In this document: positions 11,224 through 22,128 of the stretch, piece by piece
Layout of the letters: each line of letters begins with the position of its first letter
How positions within the stretch are numbered: position 1 is the stretch's first letter
Assembly (NCBI GenBank): GCA_963575745.1
Contig: CAUYUJ010018554.1
Span: 1-47,500 of the forward strand
Length of the DNA: 47,500 nucleotides
From: Prorocentrum cordatum
Lineage: Eukaryota; Sar; Dinophyceae; Prorocentrales; Prorocentraceae
Reading direction: 5' to 3'
Notes under the pieces: model-generated
Databases searched by the model: none
What the model was told of the DNA's origin: nothing
The model's input: the letters and a program-made list of their open reading frames with translations, nothing else
Made by a program: the position numbers and the translations under genes

Positions 11224-12006
11224 GCACGTGCATTGGCGCGTTCCGTAGCGCGTCCCCTCGGCACTTCCCGCGTTGCGTCCCCGCGGCACGTCCCCTGGCA
11301 CGTCGCCTGGCGCGTCCCTTGGGACCTTCCGCGGCGCGTCCTCCTGGCATGTTCCTCTGTCAATTAGCTCTCGGGCAGCTACGATGTGCTGAGGCAGCTC
11401 GAGCTTAAGATCCAGATCAGCTCGGTCAGGACTCGGATGCAAAGGAGGACTCGATCCACAACGCTATAGAGCACATTCGCGGCATGGCACATCGCAGTTC
11501 AGAACGGCGCAGCACAGCACAGCCCTCGGCACGGTACATCAAGATCGGTTCACTCAGCATTGCAACTTGGCACGTTCCTTGGCACGTTCCGTGGCGCGTC
11601 CCGTGGCGAGTCCCCCTGGCACGTCGCGCGGCGCGTCCCCTTGCACTTCCCGTGGCACGTCCATTGGCGCGTTCCGTAGCGCGTCCCCTCGGCACTTCCC
11701 GCGGCACGTCCCCGTGGCACGTCCCCGTGGCACGTCCCTGGCATGTCGCCTGGCGCGTCCCTTGGGACCTTCCGCGGCGCGTCCTCCTGGCATGTTCCCC
11801 TGTCAATTAGCTCTGGGGCGGCTACGATGTGCTGAGGCAGCTCGAGCTTAAGATCCAGATCAGCTCGGTCAGGACTCGGATGCAAAGGAGGACTCGATCC
11901 ACAACGCTATAGAGCACAATCGCGGCATGGCACATCGCAATCCAGCACGGCGCTGCACAGCACAGCCCTCGGCACGGTACATCAATATCGATACACTCAG
12001 CATTGC
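11224..12006 (+). repeat. Direct duplication of about 340 bp plus GGCACGTCCC repeats
   Basis: 11224-11563 and 11655-12006 are near-identical (CATTGGCGCGTTCCGTAGCG ... ACACTCAGCATTGC), offset about 431 bp. Both contain, and are separated by, short GGCACGTCCCGTGGCGCGTCC units. The mirrored minus-strand frames of 86-126 residues come from this repeat. Confidence 0.9.
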
Positions 12007-12103
12007 GTTTGCCCGTCGCCAAATCAGGTGTCTTTGAAACGCTGCCATGCCTTAAATTTCTATATTCCTTTCCGGTTCCGTGGGTCGATCACGTTTTACT
12101 ACT

Positions 12104-12142
12104 CATGAATATTCCTCCTGTAGAGGGGACACGCCCGACCTA
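12104..12142. mobile_element. Solitary right end of a TIR element
   Basis: GAATATTCCTCCTGTAGAGG and GGACACGCCCGAC, without a left end nearby. It may belong with the left end at 10076, 2 kb away. Confidence 0.7.
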
Positions 12143-12505
12143 ACTGTAGTCGATCTCTGGCGAGGGATGGGCCAGAGGCCGCCGTCGGCCTTCGCCCCCC
12201 CCCCTCGGTCCGCGCCTCTGCGACGGACCGCGGTGCCCGACCGGCACGGGCGAGGGGCGCGCGGCCGGCGGGGAGGCCAAGCGAAGGGAGGCGCGGGGCC
12301 GCAGGAGGGGCGGGCGCTCTGCCGCCGCAGCGAGGCCCCGGGGGCGGCCCAGGAGGGGGGCGTCCAAGAGGGGGGGTGGGGGGGCAATTCATGGCTGGCG
12401 GCACGTGCGCGGCCCGAGGGGGGGGGGGCAAGGACGTATTGAAATGAGACGAGGCGCCATGAAAGCCGGGGAGGCATCATGGCCCACGCCATGATATCCA
12501 CACAC
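12143..12505. other. GC-rich, no recognised feature
   Basis: G- and C-runs; long overlapping frames on both strands without motifs. Confidence 0.4.
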
Positions 12506-12654
12506 CCCTAGTCTTCGGTCGGGCATGTCCCCTACAGAGGGATTTTGGACGACGACATCGAAAATACCGACAAAAAGTAAACTTCTTGAAAAAATGCTGA
12601 CTATTTTTGAATATTCCTCCTGTAGAGGGACACGCCCGACAAACCCTAATCGTC
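12506..12654. mobile_element. Complete short TIR element, copy 4
   Basis: Left end GGTCGGGCATGTCCCCTACAG (from 12517), right end CCTCCTGTAGAGGGACACGCCCGAC (to 12640). Flanks CCCTAGTCTTC (12506) and CCCTAATCGTC (12644) agree at 9 of 11. No coding capacity. Confidence 0.82.
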
Positions 12655-12783
12655 ACGCCCCCCCCTCCTTGCCGCCCCCCGAACAAGACGGGCGGGCTCT
12701 CAATCGCCGCCGCGCGGCGAAGAGGCGGAGCACGCGCGCGCTGTCCAGCCAGCCCGGGGCCCGGGAGTGCGAAAAGCTGTCGA

Positions 12784-12794
12784 ACAACAACAGC

Positions 12795-12841
<47 letters not shown>
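12784..12841 (+). repeat. (CAA)n microsatellite
   Basis: About 18 CAA triplets, followed by GTCGACACTGCACCTAACC, the inverted partner of 17055-17075. Confidence 0.93.
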
Positions 12842-13069
12842 GGTCGACACTGCACCTAACCCCCCGTTCACCGGGCAGCTGGGTCAATGCTTGTCCTTAA
12901 GGACAACCCTTGACCTAACCCCCGTGGTCAGCAACCCCCCCCAGCAACCAGCAACTAGCAACCAGCAGCCAGCAAGCGGACCTCAAGCTTCGCATTTGGG
13001 CTCCTTAAGGCAGCCCATGCACTCCCACGAGCTGAAACCATGCGCGCGCCGCCGAGCCGACCTCCGGGA

Positions 13070-14280
13070 CGCAGACTCCCTGTGGAATCCTATAGAATCC
13101 CTAAGGAAGCCTATAGAACTCCTAGGGAATCCGATGGGATTCCCGAGGAGTCCTATGGGATCCCTAAGGGATCCCTAGGGAATCCCAAGAAATCTGGTGG
13201 GAACCCGATGGGAATCCTATAGGAACCCTATAAGATCCCTAAGGAAGCCTATAGAAATCCGACGGAAGCCGATGGAATTCCTCAGGATTCCTCAGGATTC
13301 TTAAAAATAAAAAATCCCATGGGATTCCTAAGGAATCCTGTGACACCTCATGGAATTCCTAAGGCATCCCTAGGAATCGTATGGAATTCCTAAGAACTCG
13401 ATGGGATCCTCACGAATGCTAAGACATCCCTAGGAATCCTAAGGAATCCCTAGGAATCCTATGGAATCCGCACGAAGGCTAAGGCATCCCTAGGAATCCT
13501 AAGGGATCCTTCGGGACCCCTAAGACTCCGATGGAATCCTCAAGAATGCTAGAGCATGCTTATGGAATCCCAACGAATCCCGAGGAATCCAAAGCAGTGC
13601 CTCGGAATCCTGAGGTATCCTCCGGAATCCTTAGGAATCCTCACGAACCCCTAGGAATCCTAAGGAATCCTAAGGAATGCCTAAGACTCCTAAGGGACCC
13701 CTAGAAATCCAAAGGAAACCCTAGGACGCCCAAGGATTCTGTAGGAATCCCTGGGACTCTTAACATCTCCCTAGCACTCCTGAGGGACCCCTGGGACTCC
13801 TCAGGGACCCCTAGGATCCCCAAGAATCCGTGGTCATCCCTAAACATCAATAGGAGACCTAAGGAGTCCCAAGGACTCCTAAAGAATCCCTGGGACTCCC
13901 GAGGAATCCTTAGGAATCCCTGGGGATCCCTGGGATACGCCTAGGACTCCTAAGGAACCTCTATGGAATCCCAAGGAATCCTAAGGAATCCATGGGACTC
14001 CTGAGGAATCCTTCGAACTCTCAAGGAATCCCGAGGACTCCTTAGGAATCCCTGGGAATCCATGGGAACTTTTGGGGATCCCTAGGGCTCCTAGGGAATC
14101 CCTAGGACTCCTTAGGGAGCCCCAGGCCTAGGACTGCTGAGGAATCCTTGGGACCCCTAAGGGATCCCAGGGACCCTTAAGGATCCCCTGGGATTCTTAA
14201 GGAATCCTGAAAATCCCTTTCTGGGGATCCTCAGAGTCCTGGGGGGTCCCTGGGGCTCCTTAGGGGTCCCAAAGGTACCC
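13070..14280. repeat. GGAATCCTA minisatellite, 1.2 kb
   Basis: Degenerate 9- to 10-bp units GGAATCCTAA, GGAATCCCT, GGGATCCCTA. CCTAGG and GGATCC palindromes are frequent. Units get more divergent (GGGACTCCTA) towards 14200. Confidence 0.92.
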
Positions 14281-14735
14281 TGTGTAGGTTACGTATGTGT
14301 ATATTATAAAAGAATGAATATATATGTGTAAATGTAAATGTAGATTATGTATATATGTGCATGTATTCGTATGCATATATATATATATATATATGAAAAT
14401 GCGTACATCATACATATATAAATGTAAATGAATACAAATATTACATAAGCGTGTATGATAACATCTATATATATTTACATGTATGTGTAAGTGCATGTGT
14501 TTAAAAATGCTTACACACATGAATATGTAAAAGCAAGTTTGAACATATATATATGCCTATACATGTATATACATATATGTAAAAGTATATATATATATGA
14601 ATGTGTACACATCTATGTACACATGGATACATTCAGATGTGCATATTTGTATGTATGTACATATTTGGCATATGTATATACATATATGTATATATGTGTG
14701 TATATGTATGTATACATGTATACACCCATGGCCCA
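14281..14735. repeat. AT-rich island with TATATG/TACATA alternation
   Basis: About 450 bp of alternating purine-pyrimidine, TATATATATAT, ATGTATATACATATATG and GTATACATGTATACAC, in a GC-rich setting with sharp borders. Could be cruciform or Z-like; no gene. Confidence 0.9.
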
Positions 14736-15249
14736 AGATGGCCCACAAAGTCTGGGCGGGGAACGCGCGCCGCCCCCAAGGGAGACGCCCGCGCAGTCTC
14801 AATTTAAACCGTAGTACCCGCTCAGCGTTGTTAAACACGGTTCAACAACTCGACGCTGTCAGTAGTCCACTCGCCCTGGGGTGAAGGCTCTTCTTTTCTG
14901 CTTCTCGCGGCCACCCTTTTTTTCCTTGGTTCAGCGCGCGCCGCACTCATCGGCAGTAACCAGTGCATCACAGCGCAGCTGCCCCATCGGCAGCATGCAC
15001 CTGCGCCTCGCGCGCGGGCAGGAGCCCCGCGCCAAGCCGCGCTGCTGCTGCCGCCTCCAACAAGTGGGCCTGGGAGGCCTGCCAGCCTTCCGCAGAGAAA
15101 AGGTCGCCAACTCGGGTCGGCAGCGCATGGCGGCTGCCTCCGTGGCCTCCTCAGGGGGGCACCATCCGTGGCCTCTCGGCAGCCAACTCAAGGCGCCCTT
15201 CCGCGGCCTGCCCCAGAGGGGGGAGGCGCATGCCAAAATGGTTTGAACC
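14736..15249. other. No recognised feature
   Basis: GC-rich, apparently single copy. Frames on both strands have no known motif. Confidence 0.4.
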
Positions 15250-15476
15250 ACAAATGAAAAGGGAGAGGAGCGTCGGTGGAGCTCCCTGCGGGGCCAAAGC
15301 CACGATCCCCGAGAGGGGTGTGCCGAAATTGAGCTTCGATGGAGCTCCCTGCGAGGCCAGGGCCACGATCCTCCAGACAGGCGCGCCGACATGATGCTTC
15401 GGTAAAGCTCCCTGTGGGGCCAGGGCCAGGATCCTCGAGAGAGGTGGGTCGACATTGAACTTCGGTGGAGCTCACT
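15250..15476 (+). repeat. About 63-bp repeats with GAGCTCCCTG
   Basis: CGGTGGAGCTCCCTGCGGGG, GATGGAGCTCCCTGCGAGG and CGGTAAAGCTCCCTGTGGGG units at spacing 62-63 bp. The same core is in the 90-bp array at 4420-5600. Confidence 0.85.
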
Positions 15477-17011
15477 GGGGGCGCCAGGTGCGCCAGGTGC
15501 GTCAGGCGCGCCGAGTGCGCCACGCGCGCCAGGCGCGCCAGGTGCGCCATGCCGGCCAGGCGCGCCAGGTGCGCCAGGTGCGCCAAGTGCGCCAGGCGCG
15601 CCAGGTGCGCCAACAGCGCCAGGTGCGCCAGCCGCGCCAAGTGCGCCAGGTGCGCCAGGTGCGCCAGGTGCGCTAGGCGTGCCAGGTGCACCAGATGCGC
15701 CACGTGCGCCAGGCGCGCCAGGTGCGCAAGATGCCAAGTGCGCCAGGTGCGCCACGTGCGCCAGGTCCGCCAGGTGCGCCAGGTGCGCCAGCTGCGCCAC
15801 GTGCGCCAGATGCGCCACGTGGCGCCAGGCGCGCCAGGTGCGCCAGGCGCGCCAGGTGCGCCGAGTGCGCCACGTGCGCCAGGTGCGCCAGATGCGCCAG
15901 CCGCGCCACGTACGCCAGGTGCGCCAGCCGCGCCAGGTGCGCCAGGTGCGCCAGGTGCGCCAGGTGCGCCAGGTGCGCCACGTGCGCCAGGTGCGCCAAG
16001 TGCGCCAGGTGCGCCAGGCGCGCCAGGTGCGCCAGCTGCGCCAGGTGCGCCAGGTGCGCCAGGCGCCCCAGCCGCGCCAGGCGCCCCAGCCGCGCCAGGT
16101 GCGCCATGTGCGCCAGGCGCGCCAGGTGCGCCAAGTGCGCCATGTGCGCCAGGTGCGCCAGGTGTGCCAGGTGCGCCAGACGCGCCTAGGTGCGCCAGGT
16201 GCGCCAGGTGCGCCATGCGCGCCAACTGCGCCAGGCTCGCCAGGTGCGCCAAGTGCGCCAGGTGCGCCCGGCGCGCCAGGTGCGCCAGGCGCGCCAGGTG
16301 CGCAAGGTGCGCCAGGTGCGCCAAGTGCGCCAGGTGCGCCAGGCGCGCCAGGTTCGCCAAGTGCGCCAGGTGCGCCAGCACCTAAAAGCGCCAGGTGCGC
16401 CAGGTCCGCCAGGTCTGCCGGGTGCGCCAGCTCCGCCAGGTGCGCCAGATGCGCCACGTGCGCCAGGCGCGCCAGGTGCGCCAGGTGCGCCACGTGCGCC
16501 AGGTCCGCCAGGTGGGCCACGCGCGCCATGTGCGCCAGGTGCGCCAGCCGCGCCAGGTGCGCCAGGTGCGCCAGGTGCGCGCCAAGTGCGCCAGGCGCGC
16601 CAGGTGCGCCAAGTGCGCCAGGTGCGCCAAGTGCGCCATGTGCGCCAGGTGCGCCAGGCGCGCCAGGTGCGCCAGGTGCGCCAGGCGCGCCAGGTGCGCC
16701 AGCCGCGCCAGATACGCCAAGTGCGCCAGGTGCGCCAGGTGCGCCATGTGCGCCAGGTGCGCCATGCGCGCCGGGTGCGCCAGGCGCGCCAGGTGCGCCA
16801 GGTGCGCCAGGTGCGCCAAGTGCGCCAGTCTCGCCATGCACGCCGAGTGCGCCAAGCGCGCCAGGTGCGCCAGGTGCCCCATGCGCGGCAGGTGCGCCAA
16901 GCGCGCCAGGTGCGCAAGGTGCGCCAGGTGCGCCAGGCGCGCCAGGTGCGCCGGGTGCGCCAGGTGCGCCAAGTGCGCCAGGTGCGCCAGGTGCGCCAGG
17001 CGCGCCAGGTG
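15477..17011 (+). repeat. 9-bp minisatellite GCGCCAGGT, 1.5 kb
   Basis: About 170 units of GCGCCAGGT with variants such as GCGCCAAGT, GCGCCACGT and CCGCCAGGT; two to three phase changes. No stop codon arises, so most frames are open, the longest 759 codons on the minus strand. One frame on each strand gives Gly-Ala-Pro repeats. No start, signal or unique flank supports a gene. Confidence 0.95.
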
Positions 17012-17076
17012 CGCTGCTGGTTGCTGGTTGCTGGTTGCTGGGGGGGGGGGGGGGGCGGGCGGTTAGGCGCAGTGTC

Positions 17077-17119
<43 letters not shown>

Positions 17120-17130
17120 CATTTAAGACT
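17012..17130 (+). repeat. Hub 1: GGTTAGGCGCAGTGTC and (CAA)n
   Basis: GCTGGTTGCTGGTTGCTG, a G16 run, then GGTTAGGCGCAGTGTC, then about 13 CAA triplets (17078-17118). Complementary words (GACACTGCACCTAACC, CAGCAACCAGCAACTAGCAA) stand at 12846-12985, inverted. Confidence 0.85.
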
Positions 17131-17878
17131 GGGGACACTCCGTTCTCACCAGTGCCAGGGTTTTCATAGGAGGCGGGCAATACCCCCACTTTGTGGGGGG
17201 GCCGGTTCAAGCTCTACCAAATTTCCAAACGACTCTTCGCCACCACCCACACCCAGCTTCCCGCCCTATGACGTTCGGACACTTCACTTCGTGGCATGCG
17301 GACGACCGTGGCTACTATTCAGGGCCCCGCGGCCGACGACGACGGCGTGCGCGCGCGAAGAAAAAACGAATGTGTCCCGCATGGTATTATTTGACAGGGA
17401 TGATGGCCCTGGCAGGTGCGCAACCGTTGTGCAGAAGTTCGAAAAAGTTGCTCGCAAAAGCCCGTTTGACAGAAATGTTTAAAAAGTGTTGGTTTTCCTA
17501 CGAATCCGCAAGAGCGCGCGGGATGAGATTTTGACATTTTTTTGTTGAAAAACCATTGGTTTTTTGATGTTTTTATGTTAAAATCGCTCCGAACACTAAG
17601 CTTTTGGAAGGATTTCGTCTTGCGCGCGCGAATGTCCACTTTACCTTATTTTTTGCAAGGGATTCTTGAAATTTGATTATATTAGAACAAGAAATGTCAT
17701 TTTATAGTGTTTTTTGCAAGGGAAAACGGATTACAACAAAACAACCGGATCTTGATCACATCGTATTACCTGAGGCTTCCTCACGAAAATGATGAAAATG
17801 TAGCTGCGGCCTAGGCGGCGCAGGGGGGCCGTGCACCAGGGGCCCCAACAATAATTATTCTTTAGAATTAATAATGTT
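17131..17878 (+). repeat. Module R, copy 1
   Basis: A 750-bp unit found three times. It contains a frame of 113 codons (17193-17534) reading MTFGHFTSWHADDRGYYSG from its first ATG, then an Arg/Lys-rich stretch and WYYLTGMMALAG. Against copy 3 a lost T and a gained T 50 bp apart change the frame between them only. Nothing identifies a function. Confidence 0.9.
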
Positions 17879-18060
17879 CAACAACAACAACAACAACAAT
17901 CATTTTACCCTCATGCGCCATGCTTCCACATGACACATGCATCCATCTGGATAACACACCCCATCATGGGGGATTTTTCTGGCATGCGGGATCCGATATT
18001 CCCTCACCCAGATATCCCGCCCAAGAAGGTTTGGCCACCACCTCTTCCGAGGAACTTCAA
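17847..18060 (+). repeat. Hub 2: box, (CAA)n and module S
   Basis: The box AACAATAATTATTCTTTAGA at 17847 is followed by AATAATGTT, six to seven CAA triplets and module S (TCATTTTACCCTCATGCGCC ... CCCAGATATCCCGCCCAA). Confidence 0.85.
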
Positions 18061-18399
18061 CATCCATAGCTCGGACGGCACATCGCCTTCGCAATCGCCT
18101 TGCGCATGCCCCGCATCTCAGAGGGAGAGGAAGAGGAAGAGGAGGGGGAGATGAGAGAGATAGGGAGGGGGAGGAGGAGAAGGGAGGGGGAGGAGGGGGA
18201 GGAAGGATGAGTAGTTGTAGTAGCAGCAGTTGATGATATTGTTGTTGCGGCTGTAGCACTAGTAGTAGTGGTAACGGTAGTAGTAGTCCAAGTAAGTAGA
18301 ACTGGCCTGTGGCAGCCAAGCGTTCATAGCGACGTTGCTTTTTGATCCTCCTTTAATGTCTTCTCTCCCTATCCTTGAGACGCAAAAATCTCAAAAAGT

Positions 18400-19660
18400 T
18401 GGATGGTTCAGCACATCCAGGAAACCTATCGCTGGACCGGCCCAGATATGGTTCCAGAAGCGGCTCGGGAAGCTGCGCAGGCGCCAGAAGCAGAGAAGCA
18501 CCACGTACGGGCGCCGGCTCGGGCGTCCGGCCCAAAGCCGCTCCAGAATCGGCCCAGGACGGCTTCCCGGGCGCCGCAAGCAGAAATTCAGCATTTTCGA
18601 AAGAAAAATGTGTATTGGAATTTAAATTGGAATGGCCTCTTTTCGGCGCGATCGGAACTGCCCGGGCGTCCGGCCCGGGAGCCGGGCCAGGTGCCGGCCG
18701 GGCCGGGTGCCGGCCCGAGCTCCGGAATCGGCCCGGACGGCCTCCCGGGCGCCGGAAGCAGAAATTCAGCATTTTCGAAAGAAAAATTTGTATTGAGATG
18801 GCCTTTTTTCGGCGCCGCCTCGGAACTCGATTCTCCGGCGCCCCGGCGCCGGCTCGGGCGCCGACCCGGGCGTCCGGCCCGGGAGCCGGGCCGGGTGCCA
18901 GCCCGAGCTCCGGAATCTGCCTGGACGGCTTCCCGGGCGCCGGAAGCAGAAATTCAGCATTTTCGACAGAAAAATGTGTATTGGAATAGCGTTTTTTCGG
19001 CGCCGCCTCGAAACTCGATTTTCTGGCGCCCGGGCGCCATCTCGCGGGCGCCGACCCGGGCGTCCGACCCGGGAGCCGGGCCGGGTGCCGGCCCGAGCTC
19101 CGGAATCGGCCCGGACGGCTTCCCGGGCGCCGGAAGCAGAAATTCAGCATTTTCGAAAGAAAAATGTGTATTGGAATGGCGTTTTTTCGGCGCCGCCTCG
19201 GAACTCGATTTTCCGGCGCCCGGGCGCCGGCTCGGGCGCCGACCCGGGCGTCCGGCCCGGGAGCCGGGCCGGGTGCCGGCCCAGGCTCCGGAATCGGCCC
19301 GGACGGCCTCCCGGGCGCCGGAAGCAGAAATTCAGCATTTTCGAAAGAAAAATGTGTATTGAAATGGCCTTTTTTCGGCGCCGCCTCGAAACTCGATTTT
19401 CTGGCGCCCGGGCGCCGGCTCGGGCGCCGACCCGGGCGTCATGGGCCGGGTGCCGGCCCGAGCTCCGGAATCGGCCCGGACGCGGCCTCCCTCCCGGGCG
19501 CCGGAAGCAGAAATTCAGCATTTTCGAAAGAAAAATGTGTATTAGAATGGCCTTTTTTCGGCGCCGCCTCGGAACTCAATTTTCCGGCGCCCGGGCGCCG
19601 GCTCGGGCGCCGACCCGGGCGTCCGGCCCGGGAGCCGCTCTCGGCGGCGAGCAAGAGCAC
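18400..19660 (+). repeat. Tandem 180-190-bp GC-palindromic satellite
   Basis: AAATTCAGCATTTTCG occurs at 18583, 18762, 18950, 19140, 19328 and 19511, spacings 179 to 190 bp. Each unit has an A/T-rich quarter (GAAAGAAAAATGTGTATTG) and a GC part full of palindromes such as GGCGCCCGGGCGCC and GCCCGGGAGCCGGGC. Frames of 120-319 residues cross it on both strands and are repeat products. Confidence 0.92.
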
Positions 19661-19815
19661 CGAGCCCGAGTAAAAAAGGAGGAAGTCTCGAGCCGGAGCG
19701 TTGTTGTTGTTGGGGGGCCGGTTTTGGCGGAACCCCAAAACGCCTGAGCGTGAGCCTCAATTTCAGAGGAAATGCGGCCGGCGCCTCGGCGAGAGCGCCA
19801 GGGCGAATATAGGGG

Positions 19816-19850
19816 GTCCAACAATAATAATTGTTTAGTAATTAAGGTTC

Positions 19851-19913
<63 letters not shown>

Positions 19914-19932
19914 CACTTTACCCGAACGCTCA
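19816..19932 (+). repeat. Hub 3: box variant and (CAA)n
   Basis: AACAATAATAATTGTTTAGT (19820), a spacer AATTAAGGTT and about 20 CAA triplets to 19911, then TCACTTTACCCGAACGCTC and module R. Confidence 0.85.
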
Positions 19933-20894
19933 GTGTTCTCACCAGTGCCAGGGTTTTCATGCGACGCCAGCCAATACCCCCACTTTGTGGGGGGGCAGTG
20001 CAAGACCAAATATCCACACGACTCTTCGCCACCACCCACACCCAGCTTCCCGCCCTATGACGTTCGGACACTTCACTTCGTGGCCTGCGGACGACCGTGG
20101 CTACTACACTGGCGTGGAGTACACACCCACAGAAGTTGTTAAGCCTACGTTCGTACACCCACAGAAGTTGTTAAGCCTTGTTAACCCACAGAAGTTGTTA
20201 AGCCTTCCACAGAACATTTGTTGCATATGACATCTGCGCGCGGGTGGAAATTTTGAAAAGTCGTGCAGGTGTTTTTCGAAGACCTACGGTGCGATTCGTG
20301 TGATTTTATGATGCGCGGTGCTAAAATTCTTAAAAACCCAATGATTTTTGGAGATTTCGGCGTGCGCGCGCGAAGAAAAAACGAATGTGTCCCGCATGGT
20401 ATTATTTGACAGGGATGATGGCCCTGGCAGGTGCGCAACCGTTGTCGCAGAAGTTCGAAAAAGTTGCTCGCAAAAGCCCGTTTGACAGAAATGTTTAAAA
20501 AGTGTTGGTTTTCCTACGAATCCGCAAGAGCGCGCGGGATGAGATTTTGACATTTTTTTGTTGAAAAACCATTGGTTTTTTGATGTTTTTATGTTAAAAT
20601 CGCTCCGAACACTAAGCTTTTGGAAGGATTTCGTCTTGCGCGCGCGAATGTCCACTTTACCTTATTTTTTGCAAGGGATTCTTGAAATTTGATTATATTA
20701 GAACAAGAAATGTCATTTTATAGTGTTTTTTGCAAGGGAAAACGGGGGGGAACAAAACAACCGGATCTTGATGACATCGTATTACCTGAGGCTTCCTCAC
20801 GAAAATGATGAAAATGTAGCTGCGGCCTAGGCGGCGCAGGGGGGCCGTGCACCAGGGGCCCCAACAATAATTATTCTTTAGAATTAATAATGTT
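19933..20894 (+). repeat. Module R, copy 2, with a replaced segment
   Basis: Matches 17131-17878 except that about 30 bp are replaced by about 255 bp (20109-20363). The new segment holds CCACAGAAGTTGTTAAGCCT three times. The 113-codon frame of the other copies is broken. Confidence 0.88.
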
Positions 20895-21045
20895 CAACAA
20901 CAACAACAACAAACAGTTTAAGACTGTTCGCCCTTATCTACTCGAGTGTCCAATAGCGGTGATTTCCCAAACCCTCGATACCCGCCCTCTTCGTTTTCGA
21001 TCGAACCCCTTTTGGGGGGTATACCTTTTTTCCCTGCAGGTCGGG
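20863..21045 (+). repeat. Hub 4: R-(CAA)n-Q junction
   Basis: The box AACAATAATTATTCTTTAGA (20863) ends module R copy 2, a short CAA run follows (20895-20911), then the first 130 bp of module Q (AGTTTAAGACTGTTCGCCC ... TTTTCGATCGAACCCC). Confidence 0.8.
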
Positions 21046-21159
21046 CCCCGGCAAGCGGCGGGGCGGCCGCGGACCGTCGGCATGGCCAGCGGCAGCGCTG
21101 ATCGGCGGGGCGGCAGCGGACCGTCGACCCGACCCCAAAGAGGGACGGACAGGGGACCG

Positions 21160-21250
21160 ACCACGACGACGTCGACGACGACGGCGACGACGACGACGAC
21201 GTTGACGGCGACGACGACGACGACGAGCGAAAGCGAGAGCGAAAGAGAAC
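21160..21250 (+). repeat. (ACG)n tract
   Basis: ACGACGACG with breaks, ending in GAGCGAAAGCGAGAGCG. Confidence 0.85.
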
Positions 21251-21259
21251 GACAGCAGG

Positions 21260-21835
21260 GCCACAAGGACACGAAGTAGGCCACGAAGTAGGCCACGAAG
21301 GGCAACAGTTGGTACACGAAGGGAATGCGTATGGGGCCACGAAGAACGCGAACGAGCGGGGGCCACGAAGGGCAGATAATGCGGGGCCACAGAAGGCAAC
21401 GATGGGGCCACTGAGGGTAGCAACTGGGCCGCGTAAGACAGATGCATATGGGGCAACCATGGGCGCGAACGAGCGGGGGCCACGAAGGGCATACATATAT
21501 GGGGCCACGAAAGGCAGCAAGGGGGCCACGAAGGGATGCAACGGGGCCACGAGGGGCAGCGAGGGGGCCACGCAGGGCTGCAACGGGGCCACGAAAGGCT
21601 GCGACGGGGCCGCGCAAGGCAGCGAGGGGGACACGAAGGACTGCAACGGGGGCCACGAAACAAAGCGAGGGGGCCACGAAGGACTGCACTGGGGCCACGA
21701 AGAGCAGCGAGGAGGCCCCGAGGGACTGCAACGGGGCCACGAAGGGCAGCGACTGGGCCACGAAGGGCTGCAACGGGGCCACGAAACAAAGCGAGGGGGC
21801 CACGAAGGGCTGCAACGGGACCAGGAAGGGCAGCG
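21260..21835 (+). repeat. GGGGCCACGAAGGGC array
   Basis: About 25 units of 18-24 bp with GGGGCCACGAAGGGCAGCGA and GGGCTGCAAC. The core GGGGCCACGAA is shared with the 90-bp array at 4420-5600. Confidence 0.85.
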
Positions 21836-22128
21836 AGATCCCGATTCTTATGTAACCTGTGAGGGAGTCCTAAGCGTGAGCGCGACTCCTGGGTACCTGG
21901 GTGTCGGGAGCGCGGCGCTTAGGTAAATTGCATGAAATTCCAACGCAAGAGCGTTATTTTTCAGTAAATTGCAAGCAGATCTCAAGCGAGAGCGCGACTC
22001 CAGAGCGCCGGGATAATACATTCTGAGGAAGTCCCAAGCGAGAGCGCGATTCCTGAATAAAACGCGAGGAAATTTTGGGGGGGAGCGGGGGTGCTGGCTG
22101 AATTGCGAAGAAGTATCAAGCGGGGCCC

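Noticed and set aside
14931-17210. 759-codon minus-strand frame with Gly-Ala-Pro repeats
   Set aside because: It is the stop-free product of the 9-bp array, matched by long frames in other phases; no unique domain or start context.
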